Source: Mesorhizobium sp. YC-39 (GTDB lineage: Bacteria > Pseudomonadota > Alphaproteobacteria > Rhizobiales > Rhizobiaceae). From it: a stretch of 64,000 nt of DNA. The translations under genes and the position numbers were made by a program. Positions within the stretch are counted from its first letter, which is position 1, and each line of letters starts with the position of its first letter. The stretch covers positions 248,001-312,000 of the forward strand of contig NZ_JAOWPS010000005.1 in NCBI RefSeq assembly GCF_025753795.1, read 5' to 3'. Below the pieces are notes generated by a model that was given only the letters and a program-made list of their open reading frames with translations, ran no database searches and was not told where the DNA came from. Below, in pieces: positions 1-9,463 of this stretch.

Positions 1-1056
1 TTTGTTCTGGGAGGGTTGACGTTCCTGGCGGTCTGTCTGCTGCTTCAGCGCAGCGGCACGTTAGCGGATATCAGGCGGGGCTTCTTCCTCTGGTTCACCT
101 TGCACGCGTTGATGGGCATTCTGGATTTGTTGGGCAAGGTGATCGGCGCCGGCGACATTCTCGCCCCGATTCGTACCGCCAACTACGCTATGCTGACGCA
201 AGTTACGGAAGCTGGGTTTTGGCGGATTGCGGGGGCGTTTTCAGAGGCATCGGCGTTTGGCGGAGCATCGCTGGCAGGGCTGGCGTTCACCTACACTTAT
301 TGGCGCAAGACCGGATCGAAATTCGCATTGGGATTAGGAGCGGCCCTGTTTGTTCTCCTGCTGCTGTCGACATCGTCGACCGCCTATGTCGGTCTTGCAA
401 TCGTAAGCGTGCCCGTTGTCTTTTCCGTCGTCAAGTCGCTCACTTCAGGTCGGCTGAGGTCGGGGGAGGCACTGCTTATCGCGCTGCTACCGTTCTCGCT
501 CCTCTCCGCGATGGCCGCCAGTCTGCTCTATCCTCATTTCTTCGATCCGGTTTTGCAGCTTGTCGACACCACGGTAATCAACAAAGTCACATCAGCCTCC
601 GGCCAGGAGCGCAGCTACTGGAACTACAAAAGCCTGCAGTCTTTCTTCGATACAGGTGGACTGGGGGTCGGGTTGGGAAGCTCGCGGGCCTCGAGTTGGC
701 CGATAGCGCTGCTTTCCCAGTTGGGGCTGTTCGGCACCGCGATGATGACAGTTCTGTTGGCAATGCTGGTGCGGGGCCTAAGGGGTGGCGGGCGTATCGA
801 CCCCGAGGTCGACGCGATCGCGTCGAGTGTCCGCGCTTGCGCCTTGTCGGCGCTCGTGGCCGGATCCCTGGCAAGTGGCAGCGCCGACCCGGGTATCGTG
901 TTCTTGATTCCTCTCGCTGTCGTTCTTGTCAGCCGGCTCTTGCCTGTTGAAGACGACAGCGTTGCTGGGGCTCCTGTAAGGACGCTTCAGCATTCGCGCG
1001 ATTCCAGCGAAAACATGATTCAAGCGCAGGCCGGCACCGTTCCAGGCCGCGTCTAG
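1..1056 (+). CDS. Polysaccharide polymerase, Wzy/ExoQ-like (5' end cut by window)
   Basis: Integral membrane protein that probably polymerises lipid-linked polysaccharide repeat units at the periplasmic face of the inner membrane. The frame is open to the left edge, so the true start lies outside; the first in-frame start-like codon inside is a TTG at 16. Several hydrophobic segments are visible, followed by a loop with a SGQERSYWNY-type stretch and a GLGVGLGSSRASSW stretch, which is typical of the O-antigen ligase/polymerase (Wzy_C) and ExoQ family. The last 40 or so residues are hydrophilic. It converges on the ExoF-like gene on the other strand and belongs to the polysaccharide cluster. 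Polymerase against ligase cannot be decided from sequence; the context favours polymerase. Confidence 0.8.
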   Translation, partial: FVLGGLTFLAVCLLLQRSGTLADIRRGFFLWFTLHALMGILDLLGKVIGAGDILAPIRTANYAMLTQVTEAGFWRIAGAFSEASAFGGASLAGLAFTYTYWRKTGSKFALGLGAALFVLLLLSTSSTAYVGLAIVSVPVVFSVVKSLTSGRLRSGEALLIALLPFSLLSAMAASLLYPHFFDPVLQLVDTTVINKVTSASGQERSYWNYKSLQSFFDTGGLGVGLGSSRASSWPIALLSQLGLFGTAMMTVLLAMLVRGLRGGGRIDPEVDAIASSVRACALSALVAGSLASGSADPGIVFLIPLAVVLVSRLLPVEDDSVAGAPVRTLQHSRDSSENMIQAQAGTVPGRV

Positions 1057-1075
1057 CATAATCCGCCCCGGAGGA

Positions 1076-2512
1076 CTACGGAGTGCCCACAGTATCGCCG
1101 ACGGTTTCTGCTTTGAGTTCTATTCCCGGCGCCTCGTGCCGCTCGGTCGATATCAGGTCCAGCGCGCCCGTTTCATCCGGAGCCAGTGGTATTTCAACCT
1201 TGATGGTGTCTCCAGGCTCCACGACACTCGTTTCGTTAGCTTGTATTTGCATCGTCGTACCATCCGCCGACGGTCGGAAAATCGTATAGATCGGCGCGGC
1301 CAGATCCGCGTTGGCTCGGTGGGCAAGAAGATTCGGGGCAGATATCGCGGAGTCGTACAATAGCCGCCTTGCTGTTTCTGTCTTGCTGTCGAGAGCGTCG
1401 AGTTCGGCTTGAGTTTGACGCAGGTCGATCGTTATCTCGTTTTTCCGTCCGTCCTGGAGTTCGAGAATTGATATGTCGGTCTTGCTGATTTCCTGACGGC
1501 CACGCAGCAGACTGGTTTCCGCCGACAACCTCTCGCTCTGCACCTGGGCGAGGGCTCGTTCTAGAGAAAATTCCCGCGGCGCCGCCGCAAGACCTTTGAC
1601 CACAAGCGCCGAGACGGCCTTCAACTCTTTCTGGATAGAGTCAATCTGCTTGTCGAGGAAAACGAGCTGCGCGTCCAGCGAGGCGAGTTCCTTCTGGAGG
1701 AAGTCACGCAAACCTTGAAGCGCCTTGATCTGGATATCCAGCCCCTCGCTGCGCGCTTGGAAGATTAAATGCTCCTGCTTCACGAGCATGGCAATGATGT
1801 CGTCCTGAATGCGTGACGTCAGCTGGGGCGGAAACTGAATGTCGCTGGCATGCGAGAGTTCCGCCTCGAGCCGTGCCTTACGAGCGAGGAGATTGGCTTC
1901 GTTCAGCCTAAGCAGGTTCACATCCCCTCGACCTTGGATCACTTCGCGCTCGAACCGAGCGTCCTTGTCCTCCCGCGTCCGCAATCCGCCCGCGATGCTC
2001 AATGCCTGCAAGATGGTCAGCCCGGGTCGATATGCGAATTCTCCCGATTGCGTCACCTTGCCGACAACGTAGAACGGTCGGAACTGGACGATTTCCACCG
2101 CGGTGTCCGGTTTTCGCCCAAGGCCAACACTCTTCATCAGGCTGTTGCCGATGGAGTCCGCAATCTCGCCGGTGGTGAGGCCGGCAGCCTTGATTTCGCC
2201 GACCAGCGGCAGCGAAACGGAGCCGTTGGGACCGACCGTGTATACGTCATTGAGGGCACCCCAGGCAAAAATCGTGTCGCGCGACGCACGCCATTCATAG
2301 ACCTTGATGCGGAGCTTATCCTGCGGGCCGAGCACATACTCCTTGGCGTTCGCAGCCGAAACACCCAACATGCAGGCCAAGAACATCCCCGTCGACACCA
2401 CGAAGTGGATGAAGCACCAAGCGTCGCGCCGATTGGGCGGCGTGTCCAGGCACCGGGCTCGGTGATTTGAGCAAGTGCCGCTGTCGATCGAAAAAGACGG
2501 TTCATCGAGCAT
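1076..2512 (-). CDS. Polysaccharide export protein, ExoF/Wza-like
   Basis: Periplasmic or outer-membrane polysaccharide export protein. A hydrophobic segment at about residues 33-55, preceded by RR, looks like a signal sequence. It is followed by the Poly_export domain (YVLGPQDKLRIKVYEW) and a SLBB-like segment (FYVVGKVTQSGEFAYRPGLTILQALSIAGG). The rest, about residues 180-400, is rich in Lys, Glu, Leu and Gln and should form long coiled coils, as in the rhizobial ExoF group rather than the short Wza type. A second possible start is the Met at 2386, which would leave only the hydrophobic core of the signal. It points towards the polymerase gene and lies 14 bp downstream of the GT2 gene on the same strand. 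Confidence 0.87.
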   Translation of the reverse strand: MLDEPSFSIDSGTCSNHRARCLDTPPNRRDAWCFIHFVVSTGMFLACMLGVSAANAKEYVLGPQDKLRIKVYEWRASRDTIFAWGALNDVYTVGPNGSVSLPLVGEIKAAGLTTGEIADSIGNSLMKSVGLGRKPDTAVEIVQFRPFYVVGKVTQSGEFAYRPGLTILQALSIAGGLRTREDKDARFEREVIQGRGDVNLLRLNEANLLARKARLEAELSHASDIQFPPQLTSRIQDDIIAMLVKQEHLIFQARSEGLDIQIKALQGLRDFLQKELASLDAQLVFLDKQIDSIQKELKAVSALVVKGLAAAPREFSLERALAQVQSERLSAETSLLRGRQEISKTDISILELQDGRKNEITIDLRQTQAELDALDSKTETARRLLYDSAISAPNLLAHRANADLAAPIYTIFRPSADGTTMQIQANETSVVEPGDTIKVEIPLAPDETGALDLISTERHEAPGIELKAETVGDTVGTP

Positions 2513-2526
2513 CTCTTACCTCTGCA

Positions 2527-3399
2527 CTAGATCTCCAGAACATATTCTGGCTCCACCCGGCCTGTTGCGACGTGTGAAAGAGCCAGAAGGTTGCCGCGCA
2601 GACGTCCTCGCCGGTCGATGTAGGATTCCGGCCAGAGACTGCGCACGAGATTGGCAAGCAGATTTTTGCCCATCAATCTTAAGGCGAAAGTCAATGGAAC
2701 GGTCCCTTTGCGGATGAGGTAGATTGGGTTCGCCACTTGGGAATAGCCGAAACGAACGCCGCTTACGCGACCGCTCTTGATGCCGAGATGAACCCCGCGG
2801 ATCGAATGCAGAGAGACGACCCGACCTCTGGCTCTCAACTGGCTGGTGAAATCAACGTCTTCCTGCCACCCATAGAGCACAAGCCGTTCGTCGAAGCGCA
2901 GGCCGCCGATGAATGCCGCCCTGATCGACATGTTGCAGCCGTAGGCGCTGAGTTGATCCACCCCACGCGCTTCAGCCGCTGTGCCGGCTTCGCGAAGCGC
3001 CTGTATGCCCTCGTCCCATGTGAGCCCTGCAGTCGTTGCACCGTCCTTCAGCACTTTTCCAGTCACCACTGCCCAGTCAGGCTGCTGCATGAACGCCCTC
3101 GATACGCCATCGAGATAGTCGTCTGCAGGAATGAAGTCGTCGTCGAAAAAGGTGATGATATCGAAACAGTCGCCTGCGACATCGAGGGCGATGTTACGCT
3201 GTGCCGGCAAGCCCGTTTTTCCGAATACGCTCGATACAGGAAACCGGCAGACTATGTTGTTGGGAATATGGTCTGCGTCCGGAGCCGAAATTATGACCGC
3301 GTCCGGGAGTCGGGTCTGCCGCTCAAGCTGTGCGAGAAGCCGAGCCACATGTTCCCTGCGACCAAACGTTGCGACGATCACGACCACTTTCATCGACAA
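2527..3399 (-). CDS. Glycosyltransferase family 2
   Basis: GT-A fold glycosyltransferase that probably adds one sugar to the undecaprenyl-linked repeat unit at the cytoplasmic side. The N-terminal start VVVIVATFGRRE and the metal-binding FDDD at residues 85-88 are those of GT2. A GWQED motif at about 177-181 would supply the catalytic base. The C-terminal 60 residues are basic and moderately hydrophobic, fitting membrane association. It lies just upstream of the ExoF-like gene, so the two are probably co-transcribed. The donor and acceptor cannot be told from sequence. Confidence 0.88.
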   Translation of the reverse strand: MSMKVVVIVATFGRREHVARLLAQLERQTRLPDAVIISAPDADHIPNNIVCRFPVSSVFGKTGLPAQRNIALDVAGDCFDIITFFDDDFIPADDYLDGVSRAFMQQPDWAVVTGKVLKDGATTAGLTWDEGIQALREAGTAAEARGVDQLSAYGCNMSIRAAFIGGLRFDERLVLYGWQEDVDFTSQLRARGRVVSLHSIRGVHLGIKSGRVSGVRFGYSQVANPIYLIRKGTVPLTFALRLMGKNLLANLVRSLWPESYIDRRGRLRGNLLALSHVATGRVEPEYVLEI

Positions 3400-3702
3400 T
3401 CAACTCTCCGCGCGGCGAATGGATACAGATACGGCGCCCCGGATTGCTTCTGAAGCGAGCGCGCTGTGATCCTAATCCGCGGGTCGCACCGATACAGCCT
3501 GCGCATAAGGTTAGCGTTGAGGCGTGCTTAGGCCCATCGAAGTAGGAGCCGTACCTCGTTGGAGTACATCCGGCCTCGGGAGGGACGCGGAGCTTAACCC
3601 GATAGCCAGCTTGTTTGGACGGGACGGACGACACACAGTCGTTGAGCATCCGGGCAAAAACAGGATTCCCGAAAAGGTGCCAACGTTCCGGGAGGGTAAT
3701 GC
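3400..3702. other. Divergent intergenic region, polysaccharide cluster
   Basis: About 300 bp separate the minus-strand GT2/export pair from the plus-strand GT4 gene. It must hold divergent promoters. No credible ORF, repeat or terminator was found in it. A gggagggt stretch just before 3703 could serve as the ribosome site for the GT4 start. Confidence 0.6.
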
Positions 3703-5019
3703 ATGCGCCATGTGCGACAGCCAAAAGCAACCACCATGCTAGGCCATGATACCAAACATTTGCGATCCATCAGCAAGACGCCATTTGCTGCCATCGACCG
3801 CAACGCGCGCATCGCCGTCGTGCATGACTGGTGCCCGAATTTTCGGGGAGGGGAGCAGGTCCTTGCCCGGATATGCAAGCTCTTTCCGAGAGCCGAGGTC
3901 TTCACCCTCTTTGATTTTCTCCCGAAGGAGGTCAAAGACGAGCATTTTCGAGACGTAACTTTTCATGTTTCTGCGATGAATCGATTTCCATTTGTGGAAA
4001 AGTACTACAGGTCTTTATTTTTTCTCTGTCCGTTTATGATCGAGCAATTTGACGTCACAGGATATGACGCAGTAATTTCTTCTTCGGCCGCATTCTCTCG
4101 AGGCGTTCTCACTCGCCCTGACCAACCACACCTTTGCTATGTGCACAGTCCGGTGCGGTATGCATGGGACGAACAATTCTCCTATTTGCAACAAGCCCGC
4201 TTGGGATTTGGGCCGAAGGGTCTTGCCTTTCGTTATTTGCTTCACAGGCTGCGGACCTGGGACACCCGCACGGCACACGGTCCTGATTTGATGCTGGCAA
4301 ATTCGAACTATGTCCGCTCTCGAATCGAACGGATTTACGGCCGCGATGCGCGGGTAGTCCATCCGCCCGTGGCCATCGGGGAACTTAAACTCGTCACCAG
4401 CAAGGATGACTACTACGTAACGGCTGCGTTCCACGCCCCCTATAAACGTACGGATCTGATTATTGAGGCGTTCAGCAAAACTCCGTCGCGTCGCCTGATT
4501 GTTGTCGGCGATGAAGTACAATCCAAGCATCTCCGATCGCTTGCTGGTCCCAACATAGTCTTCACTGGCTATCTGCCGCGGCATGAATACATCGAGAAAA
4601 TCGCAAATGCCCGTGCGATGGTGTTCGCCGGATGCGAGGATTTCGGGATAACGCTTGCCGAGGCCCAGGCGTGTGGCACTCCATTAATTGCATTCGGCCG
4701 TGGAGGTGCCCGCGATATTGTCCGGGCGCTTGGCGAGAGCACCCATCCGACAGGTGTGCTCTTCGACCGTCAGGCCGTCGATTCTGTCGCTGAGGCGATT
4801 GATTTATTTGAGAAAAATGCGGTATCCATTACGCCGTACGCCTGTCGCATGAATGCGACCCGGTTCTCCGAGGAACGGTTCGACCTGGCGATACTCGACG
4901 CCCTTGGCTTGGCCCGGTCTGTCCAGCTTGCTCGCGCAACTGAGAACGATGAACTCCTCGGAGCCGAGAGTTCGACGCGCGATATAACCGGTTCTCTTGC
5001 CGAGCCAATTCTACAATGA
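3703..5019 (+). CDS. Glycosyltransferase family 4
   Basis: GT-B fold retaining glycosyltransferase. The N-terminal domain begins IAVVHDWCPNFRGGEQVL, with the glycine-rich acceptor loop usual for GT4. The C-terminal nucleotide-sugar domain carries the E-x7-E motif in GCEDFGITLAEAQACG. The residues before about position 36 are not conserved in type, so the ATG at 3736 is an alternative start. Its stop overlaps the start of the following methyltransferase (ATGA at 5016-5019), so the two are translationally coupled. The stretch around 3.9-4.6 kb is visibly more AT-rich than the core genes of the window, which suggests a transferred cluster. Confidence 0.88.
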   Translation: MRHVRQPKATTMLGHDTKHLRSISKTPFAAIDRNARIAVVHDWCPNFRGGEQVLARICKLFPRAEVFTLFDFLPKEVKDEHFRDVTFHVSAMNRFPFVEKYYRSLFFLCPFMIEQFDVTGYDAVISSSAAFSRGVLTRPDQPHLCYVHSPVRYAWDEQFSYLQQARLGFGPKGLAFRYLLHRLRTWDTRTAHGPDLMLANSNYVRSRIERIYGRDARVVHPPVAIGELKLVTSKDDYYVTAAFHAPYKRTDLIIEAFSKTPSRRLIVVGDEVQSKHLRSLAGPNIVFTGYLPRHEYIEKIANARAMVFAGCEDFGITLAEAQACGTPLIAFGRGGARDIVRALGESTHPTGVLFDRQAVDSVAEAIDLFEKNAVSITPYACRMNATRFSEERFDLAILDALGLARSVQLARATENDELLGAESSTRDITGSLAEPILQ

Positions 5020-6236
5020 ATTCGATTGACCTTCACATGGCAAGCAACGGCAAAGCGCTTCGACCGACCGCATGTCCGTGCTGCTCGGCGCCCGTTAGCC
5101 GATCAATTTACCGGGTCGAATCCATCCCAGTGCATAGCTGTATCCTGCTTGGCTCGGCCCAAGAAGCTCACACCTTTCCCCGCCGCGACCTTGACCTCGC
5201 ATTCTGCGAAGGATGCGGGTTCATATTCAACCAGGCCTTTGACGAAACGGTCATGGGCTACTCGACCAATTTCGAGGAATCCCAGCATTTTTCGAGCACT
5301 TTCAACAATTTCGCGAAGGGACTTGCACGCGAGATTGCACAAAGATGTGCGATAGCCGGCAAGCACGTGTTGGAGATCGGCTGCGGCAAGGGCGAATTTC
5401 TCCGCGAACTTTGCATGTCGGGCGGCGCGACCGGACTCGGCATCGATCCGGGATATCGAGCCGATAGGGGACGCAGCGAAGACCGCGGCGACATTCGGAT
5501 CATCGTCGATTTCTTCGGACCGGATTACCGGCATCTCCAAGCGGATGCAGTCCTTTGTCGCCACACGCTCGAACACGTGGCTTCCGTCTCGACTTTCGTG
5601 CGGCTCATCCGCGAGATGATGGGCAAACGGACCGAAGACTGGGTCGTCTTTGAAACCCCGGATGCAAAACGCGTGCTCGCGGAGAGTGCGTTCTGGGACA
5701 TTTACTATGAGCATTGTTCCTATTTCAGTCCCGGCGCGCACGCACGACTGTTTCGCCAGGAAGGGTTCGACGTTACCGATCTGGAACTCGTCTATGACAA
5801 CCAGTACATCGTTCAGTATGCCCGGCCATCGGTAGGCCGGATGGCACCAAGACTTCCGCTCGAGCGCGATCTGGAAGAGATGCGGCGGCTGGCGGAAACC
5901 TTCCCCGTCCGAGTGCAGGCCGTTCAGAATTTGTGGAGGGAACGCATCCGCTCCGCTCACGATGCCGGTCGGCGAGTCGTCCTGTGGGGCGGTGGGAGCA
6001 AGGCAGTGTCGTTCCTGACGACCTTGCAGATTGGGGACGAAGTGTGGGCAGCAGTCGACATCAACCCTTACAAGCAAGGCAAGTTTACGCCCGGAACCGG
6101 TCACCCGGTCATTGCGCCTAGCGACCTATTGGAAACTCCGCCTGACCTCGTCATCGTCATGAACCCGATATACCTGAATGAAGTGGCGCAATCCTTGAAG
6201 GCGCTGGATCTGCGACCGGAAATTATCGCGGTCTGA
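5016..6236 (+). CDS. SAM-dependent methyltransferase, sugar C-methyltransferase type
   Basis: Probably methylates a nucleotide sugar or sugar residue. The N-terminus has a zinc-ribbon-like pair of cysteine clusters (C20, C22-C23 and C64, C67). It is followed by the SAM-binding loop EIGCGKG at about 120-126 and a CRHTLEHV segment. The C-terminal part contains VVLWGGGSKAVSFL and KQGKFTPGTGHPV, the marks of the C-terminal domain of NDP-hexose C-methyltransferases. This three-part layout and the length of about 400 residues match that family. The gene is paralogous to the one at 8243-9463 and more distantly to that at 9460-10713. The actual carbon or oxygen position methylated is unknown. Confidence 0.85.
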   Translation: MNSIDLHMASNGKALRPTACPCCSAPVSRSIYRVESIPVHSCILLGSAQEAHTFPRRDLDLAFCEGCGFIFNQAFDETVMGYSTNFEESQHFSSTFNNFAKGLAREIAQRCAIAGKHVLEIGCGKGEFLRELCMSGGATGLGIDPGYRADRGRSEDRGDIRIIVDFFGPDYRHLQADAVLCRHTLEHVASVSTFVRLIREMMGKRTEDWVVFETPDAKRVLAESAFWDIYYEHCSYFSPGAHARLFRQEGFDVTDLELVYDNQYIVQYARPSVGRMAPRLPLERDLEEMRRLAETFPVRVQAVQNLWRERIRSAHDAGRRVVLWGGGSKAVSFLTTLQIGDEVWAAVDINPYKQGKFTPGTGHPVIAPSDLLETPPDLVIVMNPIYLNEVAQSLKALDLRPEIIAV

Positions 6237-6265
6237 TCGCACTCTCGTCGAGAAGAACCCGGAAA

Positions 6266-7225
6266 ATGGAATATTCCAAGTCGCCACAAGTATCCCTTGG
6301 TATGCCCGTTTACAACGGCGAGAATTTCGTCTCCGAGGCGATCCAGTCGATCCTCGAGCAGGACTTCGCTGATTTCGAACTAGTCATCACCGACAATGCT
6401 TCGACAGATAGAACAGCGGAGATATGCCTGGAATTCGCGCGGCGGGACAGGCGGGTCCGCTATGTCCGAAATGCACGCAACCTGGGCGCCGCGGCCAATT
6501 TCAATCGAGCTTTCGAATTGAGTTCCGGCGCATATTTCAAGTGGTGCGCGCACGATGACGTCTTGGACAGCGGTTTCCTGACGGACTGTGTGCGCGCACT
6601 CGACGATAACGCCCGCCACGTTATTGCCTATCCGCGCTTGCTGGGAATCGACGAGACCGGGCAGCTGACTTCCTATGTCGAACGGGTATTACCGGATATG
6701 GAAGGATCATCGCCCGCGTCCCGCTTCCGGCTGATGGTTGCGGCGCACGGATGGGATGCGGCGATGTTCGGCCTTTGGCGCCGGGATTCCTTAGCCAAGA
6801 CGACATTGCACGAGCCCTACTATGGTTCCGATTGTGCGCTTCTGGCCGAGATGGCTCTTCTCGGGACGTTTGTTCACGCACCCAACGCGATACTATACAG
6901 CCGTGACCATCCGACGCGGTCGGTGCGATTGCCGAGCTCCGAACGATTGGCTTGGCAAAATCCGGACGGCTCTACCGCTAACGCCTTTGAATTGTCGAGG
7001 CGGGTAAAACACCTCGTCGCGATTGCCTATCGGCGCAGGCGGACAGCACCGCTGGGTAGGACACTGTTTCATCTGGTTGCATGGGTCTTGGATCCGCTGC
7101 TCATTGCGAGATTTTGCCTGGAAGTTGTAGGCGTTGTTTCTCCGCAGCTTCGTATCAAGCTGCGCGCCGCCGGCCTGGGAGCACTGAAACGCATTCATGC
7201 CGTCTCAGATCGATCTCCGGGCTAG
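6266..7225 (+). CDS. Glycosyltransferase family 2
   Basis: GT-A fold transferase for repeat-unit assembly. It shows the standard N-terminus VSLGMPVYNGENFVSEAI, the NASTDRT nucleotide-binding loop and the metal-binding HDD at residues 96-98. The C-terminus has a hydrophobic patch (HLVAWVLDPLLIARF) that may hold it at the membrane. It follows the methyltransferase by 29 bp, so it is probably in the same transcript. Sugar specificity is not predictable. Confidence 0.88.
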   Translation: MEYSKSPQVSLGMPVYNGENFVSEAIQSILEQDFADFELVITDNASTDRTAEICLEFARRDRRVRYVRNARNLGAAANFNRAFELSSGAYFKWCAHDDVLDSGFLTDCVRALDDNARHVIAYPRLLGIDETGQLTSYVERVLPDMEGSSPASRFRLMVAAHGWDAAMFGLWRRDSLAKTTLHEPYYGSDCALLAEMALLGTFVHAPNAILYSRDHPTRSVRLPSSERLAWQNPDGSTANAFELSRRVKHLVAIAYRRRRTAPLGRTLFHLVAWVLDPLLIARFCLEVVGVVSPQLRIKLRAAGLGALKRIHAVSDRSPG

Positions 7226-7266
7226 AAACGAGTGATCTGGTGCGACGATCCGCCGGGAGGCTTTGA

Positions 7267-8256
7267 ATGAAGCGTCGCCAAGTCACGCCCGCGGCCGCAG
7301 GAGTGTCAGCCTCCCGGCAATTGCCGGAGGGCTCGGGCAAGAGAAATCTGGTGATCGTCCGGGCCGGCCGTAGCTCTTTGCATGCCGGCTGGACCGAGGG
7401 GACAGGCGAAGCCGACTTCGATCTTCTCGTCGCCGCCTACGAGGCGGGTGTCTCCCATGGACAGAATAATCTGTGCTTATTTCTGCCCGGGCGCAAGATC
7501 GCAGGCTATCATGCCTTGTTTCAATGCTACCCTGAAATTGTGACGAAATATGATCTCATTGCATTGATCGACGACGATATCGAGACGACGAAGCTGGACT
7601 TGAATCGTCTGTTCGCAATCGGTCGCCAATATAAACTTGATCTGTTTCAGCCAGCGCTGTCATGGGATAGCTATTTCTCTTACGCAGCGACGCTTGTCAG
7701 CGGCAAGCGATATTTGTTGCGATATACAAACACGGTCGAAATGATGTGTCCGGTGTTCAGCGCCAGGTGCCTGCAAGCCGCGTTGAAATTATTCGGGCTT
7801 GGCTACGAGACGGGAATAGATCTTCTTTGGACCCGCCTGACTGACATGCCTTGGTTGCGTTACGCTATAGTTGACGACGTCGTTGTAAGACACACGCGAC
7901 CGGTCGGGACAACAAAATCGCTTCAAGGCTTCGCCGCCAACGAACGCTACGACGTACAGGTTGATGCTGTGTTGAAGAGGTTCGGCGCTGCGTTTCGTGG
8001 GTTCGTAACCTATGCAGCGGTCGACCGGCGCGGGCAGCTCATCCGGTCTCGTTTTCTGATCGGGCTTAACTCCCTGTCCCTTTGGCGGGCGCTGTTCAGG
8101 ACGCCACTCAATTGGACACAGTTTTTGCGTCGGTCGACCGACTATACGCGACATTGCTGGCTGAGGCCGGTCAACCTGCAACGGATCGACGTCGATGGAG
8201 TAGGAAAGCTAGGCCGTCAGCCGCAAAGGGCGGTTCGCCGGCTCATGCCACGATGA
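7267..8256 (+). CDS. DUF707 family protein, glycosyltransferase-like
   Basis: Protein of unknown function that resembles DUF707: RNLVIVRAGRSSLHAGW near the start, then FDLLVAAYE and YDLIALIDDDIETT, with a DDD at 102-104 that looks like the metal site of a GT-A glycosyltransferase. DUF707 members are often found in polysaccharide loci, and a transferase role is an inference. The first 25 residues look unstructured. The gene ends the plus-strand run 3703-8256, and its last 14 bp overlap the convergent methyltransferase gene. Confidence 0.75.
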   Translation: MKRRQVTPAAAGVSASRQLPEGSGKRNLVIVRAGRSSLHAGWTEGTGEADFDLLVAAYEAGVSHGQNNLCLFLPGRKIAGYHALFQCYPEIVTKYDLIALIDDDIETTKLDLNRLFAIGRQYKLDLFQPALSWDSYFSYAATLVSGKRYLLRYTNTVEMMCPVFSARCLQAALKLFGLGYETGIDLLWTRLTDMPWLRYAIVDDVVVRHTRPVGTTKSLQGFAANERYDVQVDAVLKRFGAAFRGFVTYAAVDRRGQLIRSRFLIGLNSLSLWRALFRTPLNWTQFLRRSTDYTRHCWLRPVNLQRIDVDGVGKLGRQPQRAVRRLMPR

Positions 8257-9463
8257 TATCCGGCGCGAGACCAAGCTTGTTCGCCGCCTGGGCAACTTCG
8301 TCTCGATAGAGCGGGTTCATCACGATGATCGACCGCAAGGGTCTGCCGCGCAGGCTCTCCGGCCCAACCACAGGTGTCCCGGAGCCTGGAGCAAATCGCC
8401 CTTGCTTGTGCGGGTTGACGTCGACCAGAGCGCTTATCCGCGCCCCCTGCGGAACGACGTTGACGAAAGTGATACCCTTTGATCCCGCTCCCCAGACAAC
8501 GGTCTGCTCTGGGTCCCGCGTTGAAAGGTAATCGCGCCACCAGGCGACTTTGTCGCGATAGGTTCGGTCGAAGCGGCGAACCAACGCATCGATCTTCCCA
8601 GTTCTTGAAAAATCGGCCGTCATCCGGGTTTCGAGAGGCTTTGCTTCGATGAAGAGGTACTGGTCGCCGAATGACGCACCTTGGTCCAACACCTCGAAGC
8701 CTGCTGTCTGCACCGCTGCCCGCAGCGAGTGAGGCGTAAAGTAGGAAACGTGCTCATAGATCAGATCCCAGATTCCCATGTCGCGCAATGTATAGAGGGC
8801 ATTAGGCACCTCGATGTAAAATATGGTGCTCGGATCAACGCCTGGATGGGAACGAAGCCCTTGCAGGAAGGCGATCGGGCTAGCCATGTGTTCCAGGACG
8901 TGACGGCAGGAAACGAAGTCAGGTTTGACGTCCGGATAGGTATTGCTGAACCAGTCATTGATGAACTCAACGCCGGCGACTTCCTCGCCCCGATTATCTT
9001 CGAAGCTCCTGTCGAAACCAATGCCTCTGGCGCCGCTGGTTGAGCAAAGCCGCTTGAGGAAATCACCCTTTCCGCAACCGATGTCCACGGCCAATTTTCC
9101 GTCGAGTGCGTAGGCAGTCGACAGGCGACCCGCGAGATCCTCGACGAAGGCCACGAAGCGCGGCGAGAAATGCAGGGAATTCTCGTAATTTTGCGTATAG
9201 CCGATCCGACCGTCTTCGAACGCGGCGTTGAAGAAATGTTCACAACTGCGGCAAAACGCGAGAACGAATCGACCAGTCGGTGCAGCGACGGCCGAGTGTG
9301 CGTCAGGGTGCAGGGAATTGCACGAGAATGGAATGGCTTCGAATGACACCGAGTGCAGTAAGTCCTTCTGCCGACAGACCGGACAATCGACGCGAAGACG
9401 CATCGAATTCGTCACCGTTTCACGTGTTTCGGCGCAGGCAGAGCTTCGGACTTGCACGGTCAC
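8243..9463 (-). CDS. SAM-dependent methyltransferase, sugar C-methyltransferase type
   Basis: Paralogue of the gene at 5016-6236, with the same order of parts: cysteine cluster CPVC (about 27-30), a second cluster CRSCEHFF, SAM loop DIGCGKGDF, CRHVLEHM, a YEHVSYF segment, and a C-terminal domain with VVWGAGSKGITF and KQGRFAPGSGTPV. The start used is a GTG at 9463 that overlaps the stop of the upstream gene (GTGA); an ATG at 9403 is the alternative and still keeps the first cysteine cluster. Probable role: methylating a sugar of the polymer or its nucleotide precursor. Confidence 0.83.
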   Translation of the reverse strand: MTVQVRSSACAETRETVTNSMRLRVDCPVCRQKDLLHSVSFEAIPFSCNSLHPDAHSAVAAPTGRFVLAFCRSCEHFFNAAFEDGRIGYTQNYENSLHFSPRFVAFVEDLAGRLSTAYALDGKLAVDIGCGKGDFLKRLCSTSGARGIGFDRSFEDNRGEEVAGVEFINDWFSNTYPDVKPDFVSCRHVLEHMASPIAFLQGLRSHPGVDPSTIFYIEVPNALYTLRDMGIWDLIYEHVSYFTPHSLRAAVQTAGFEVLDQGASFGDQYLFIEAKPLETRMTADFSRTGKIDALVRRFDRTYRDKVAWWRDYLSTRDPEQTVVWGAGSKGITFVNVVPQGARISALVDVNPHKQGRFAPGSGTPVVGPESLRGRPLRSIIVMNPLYRDEVAQAANKLGLAPDIIVA

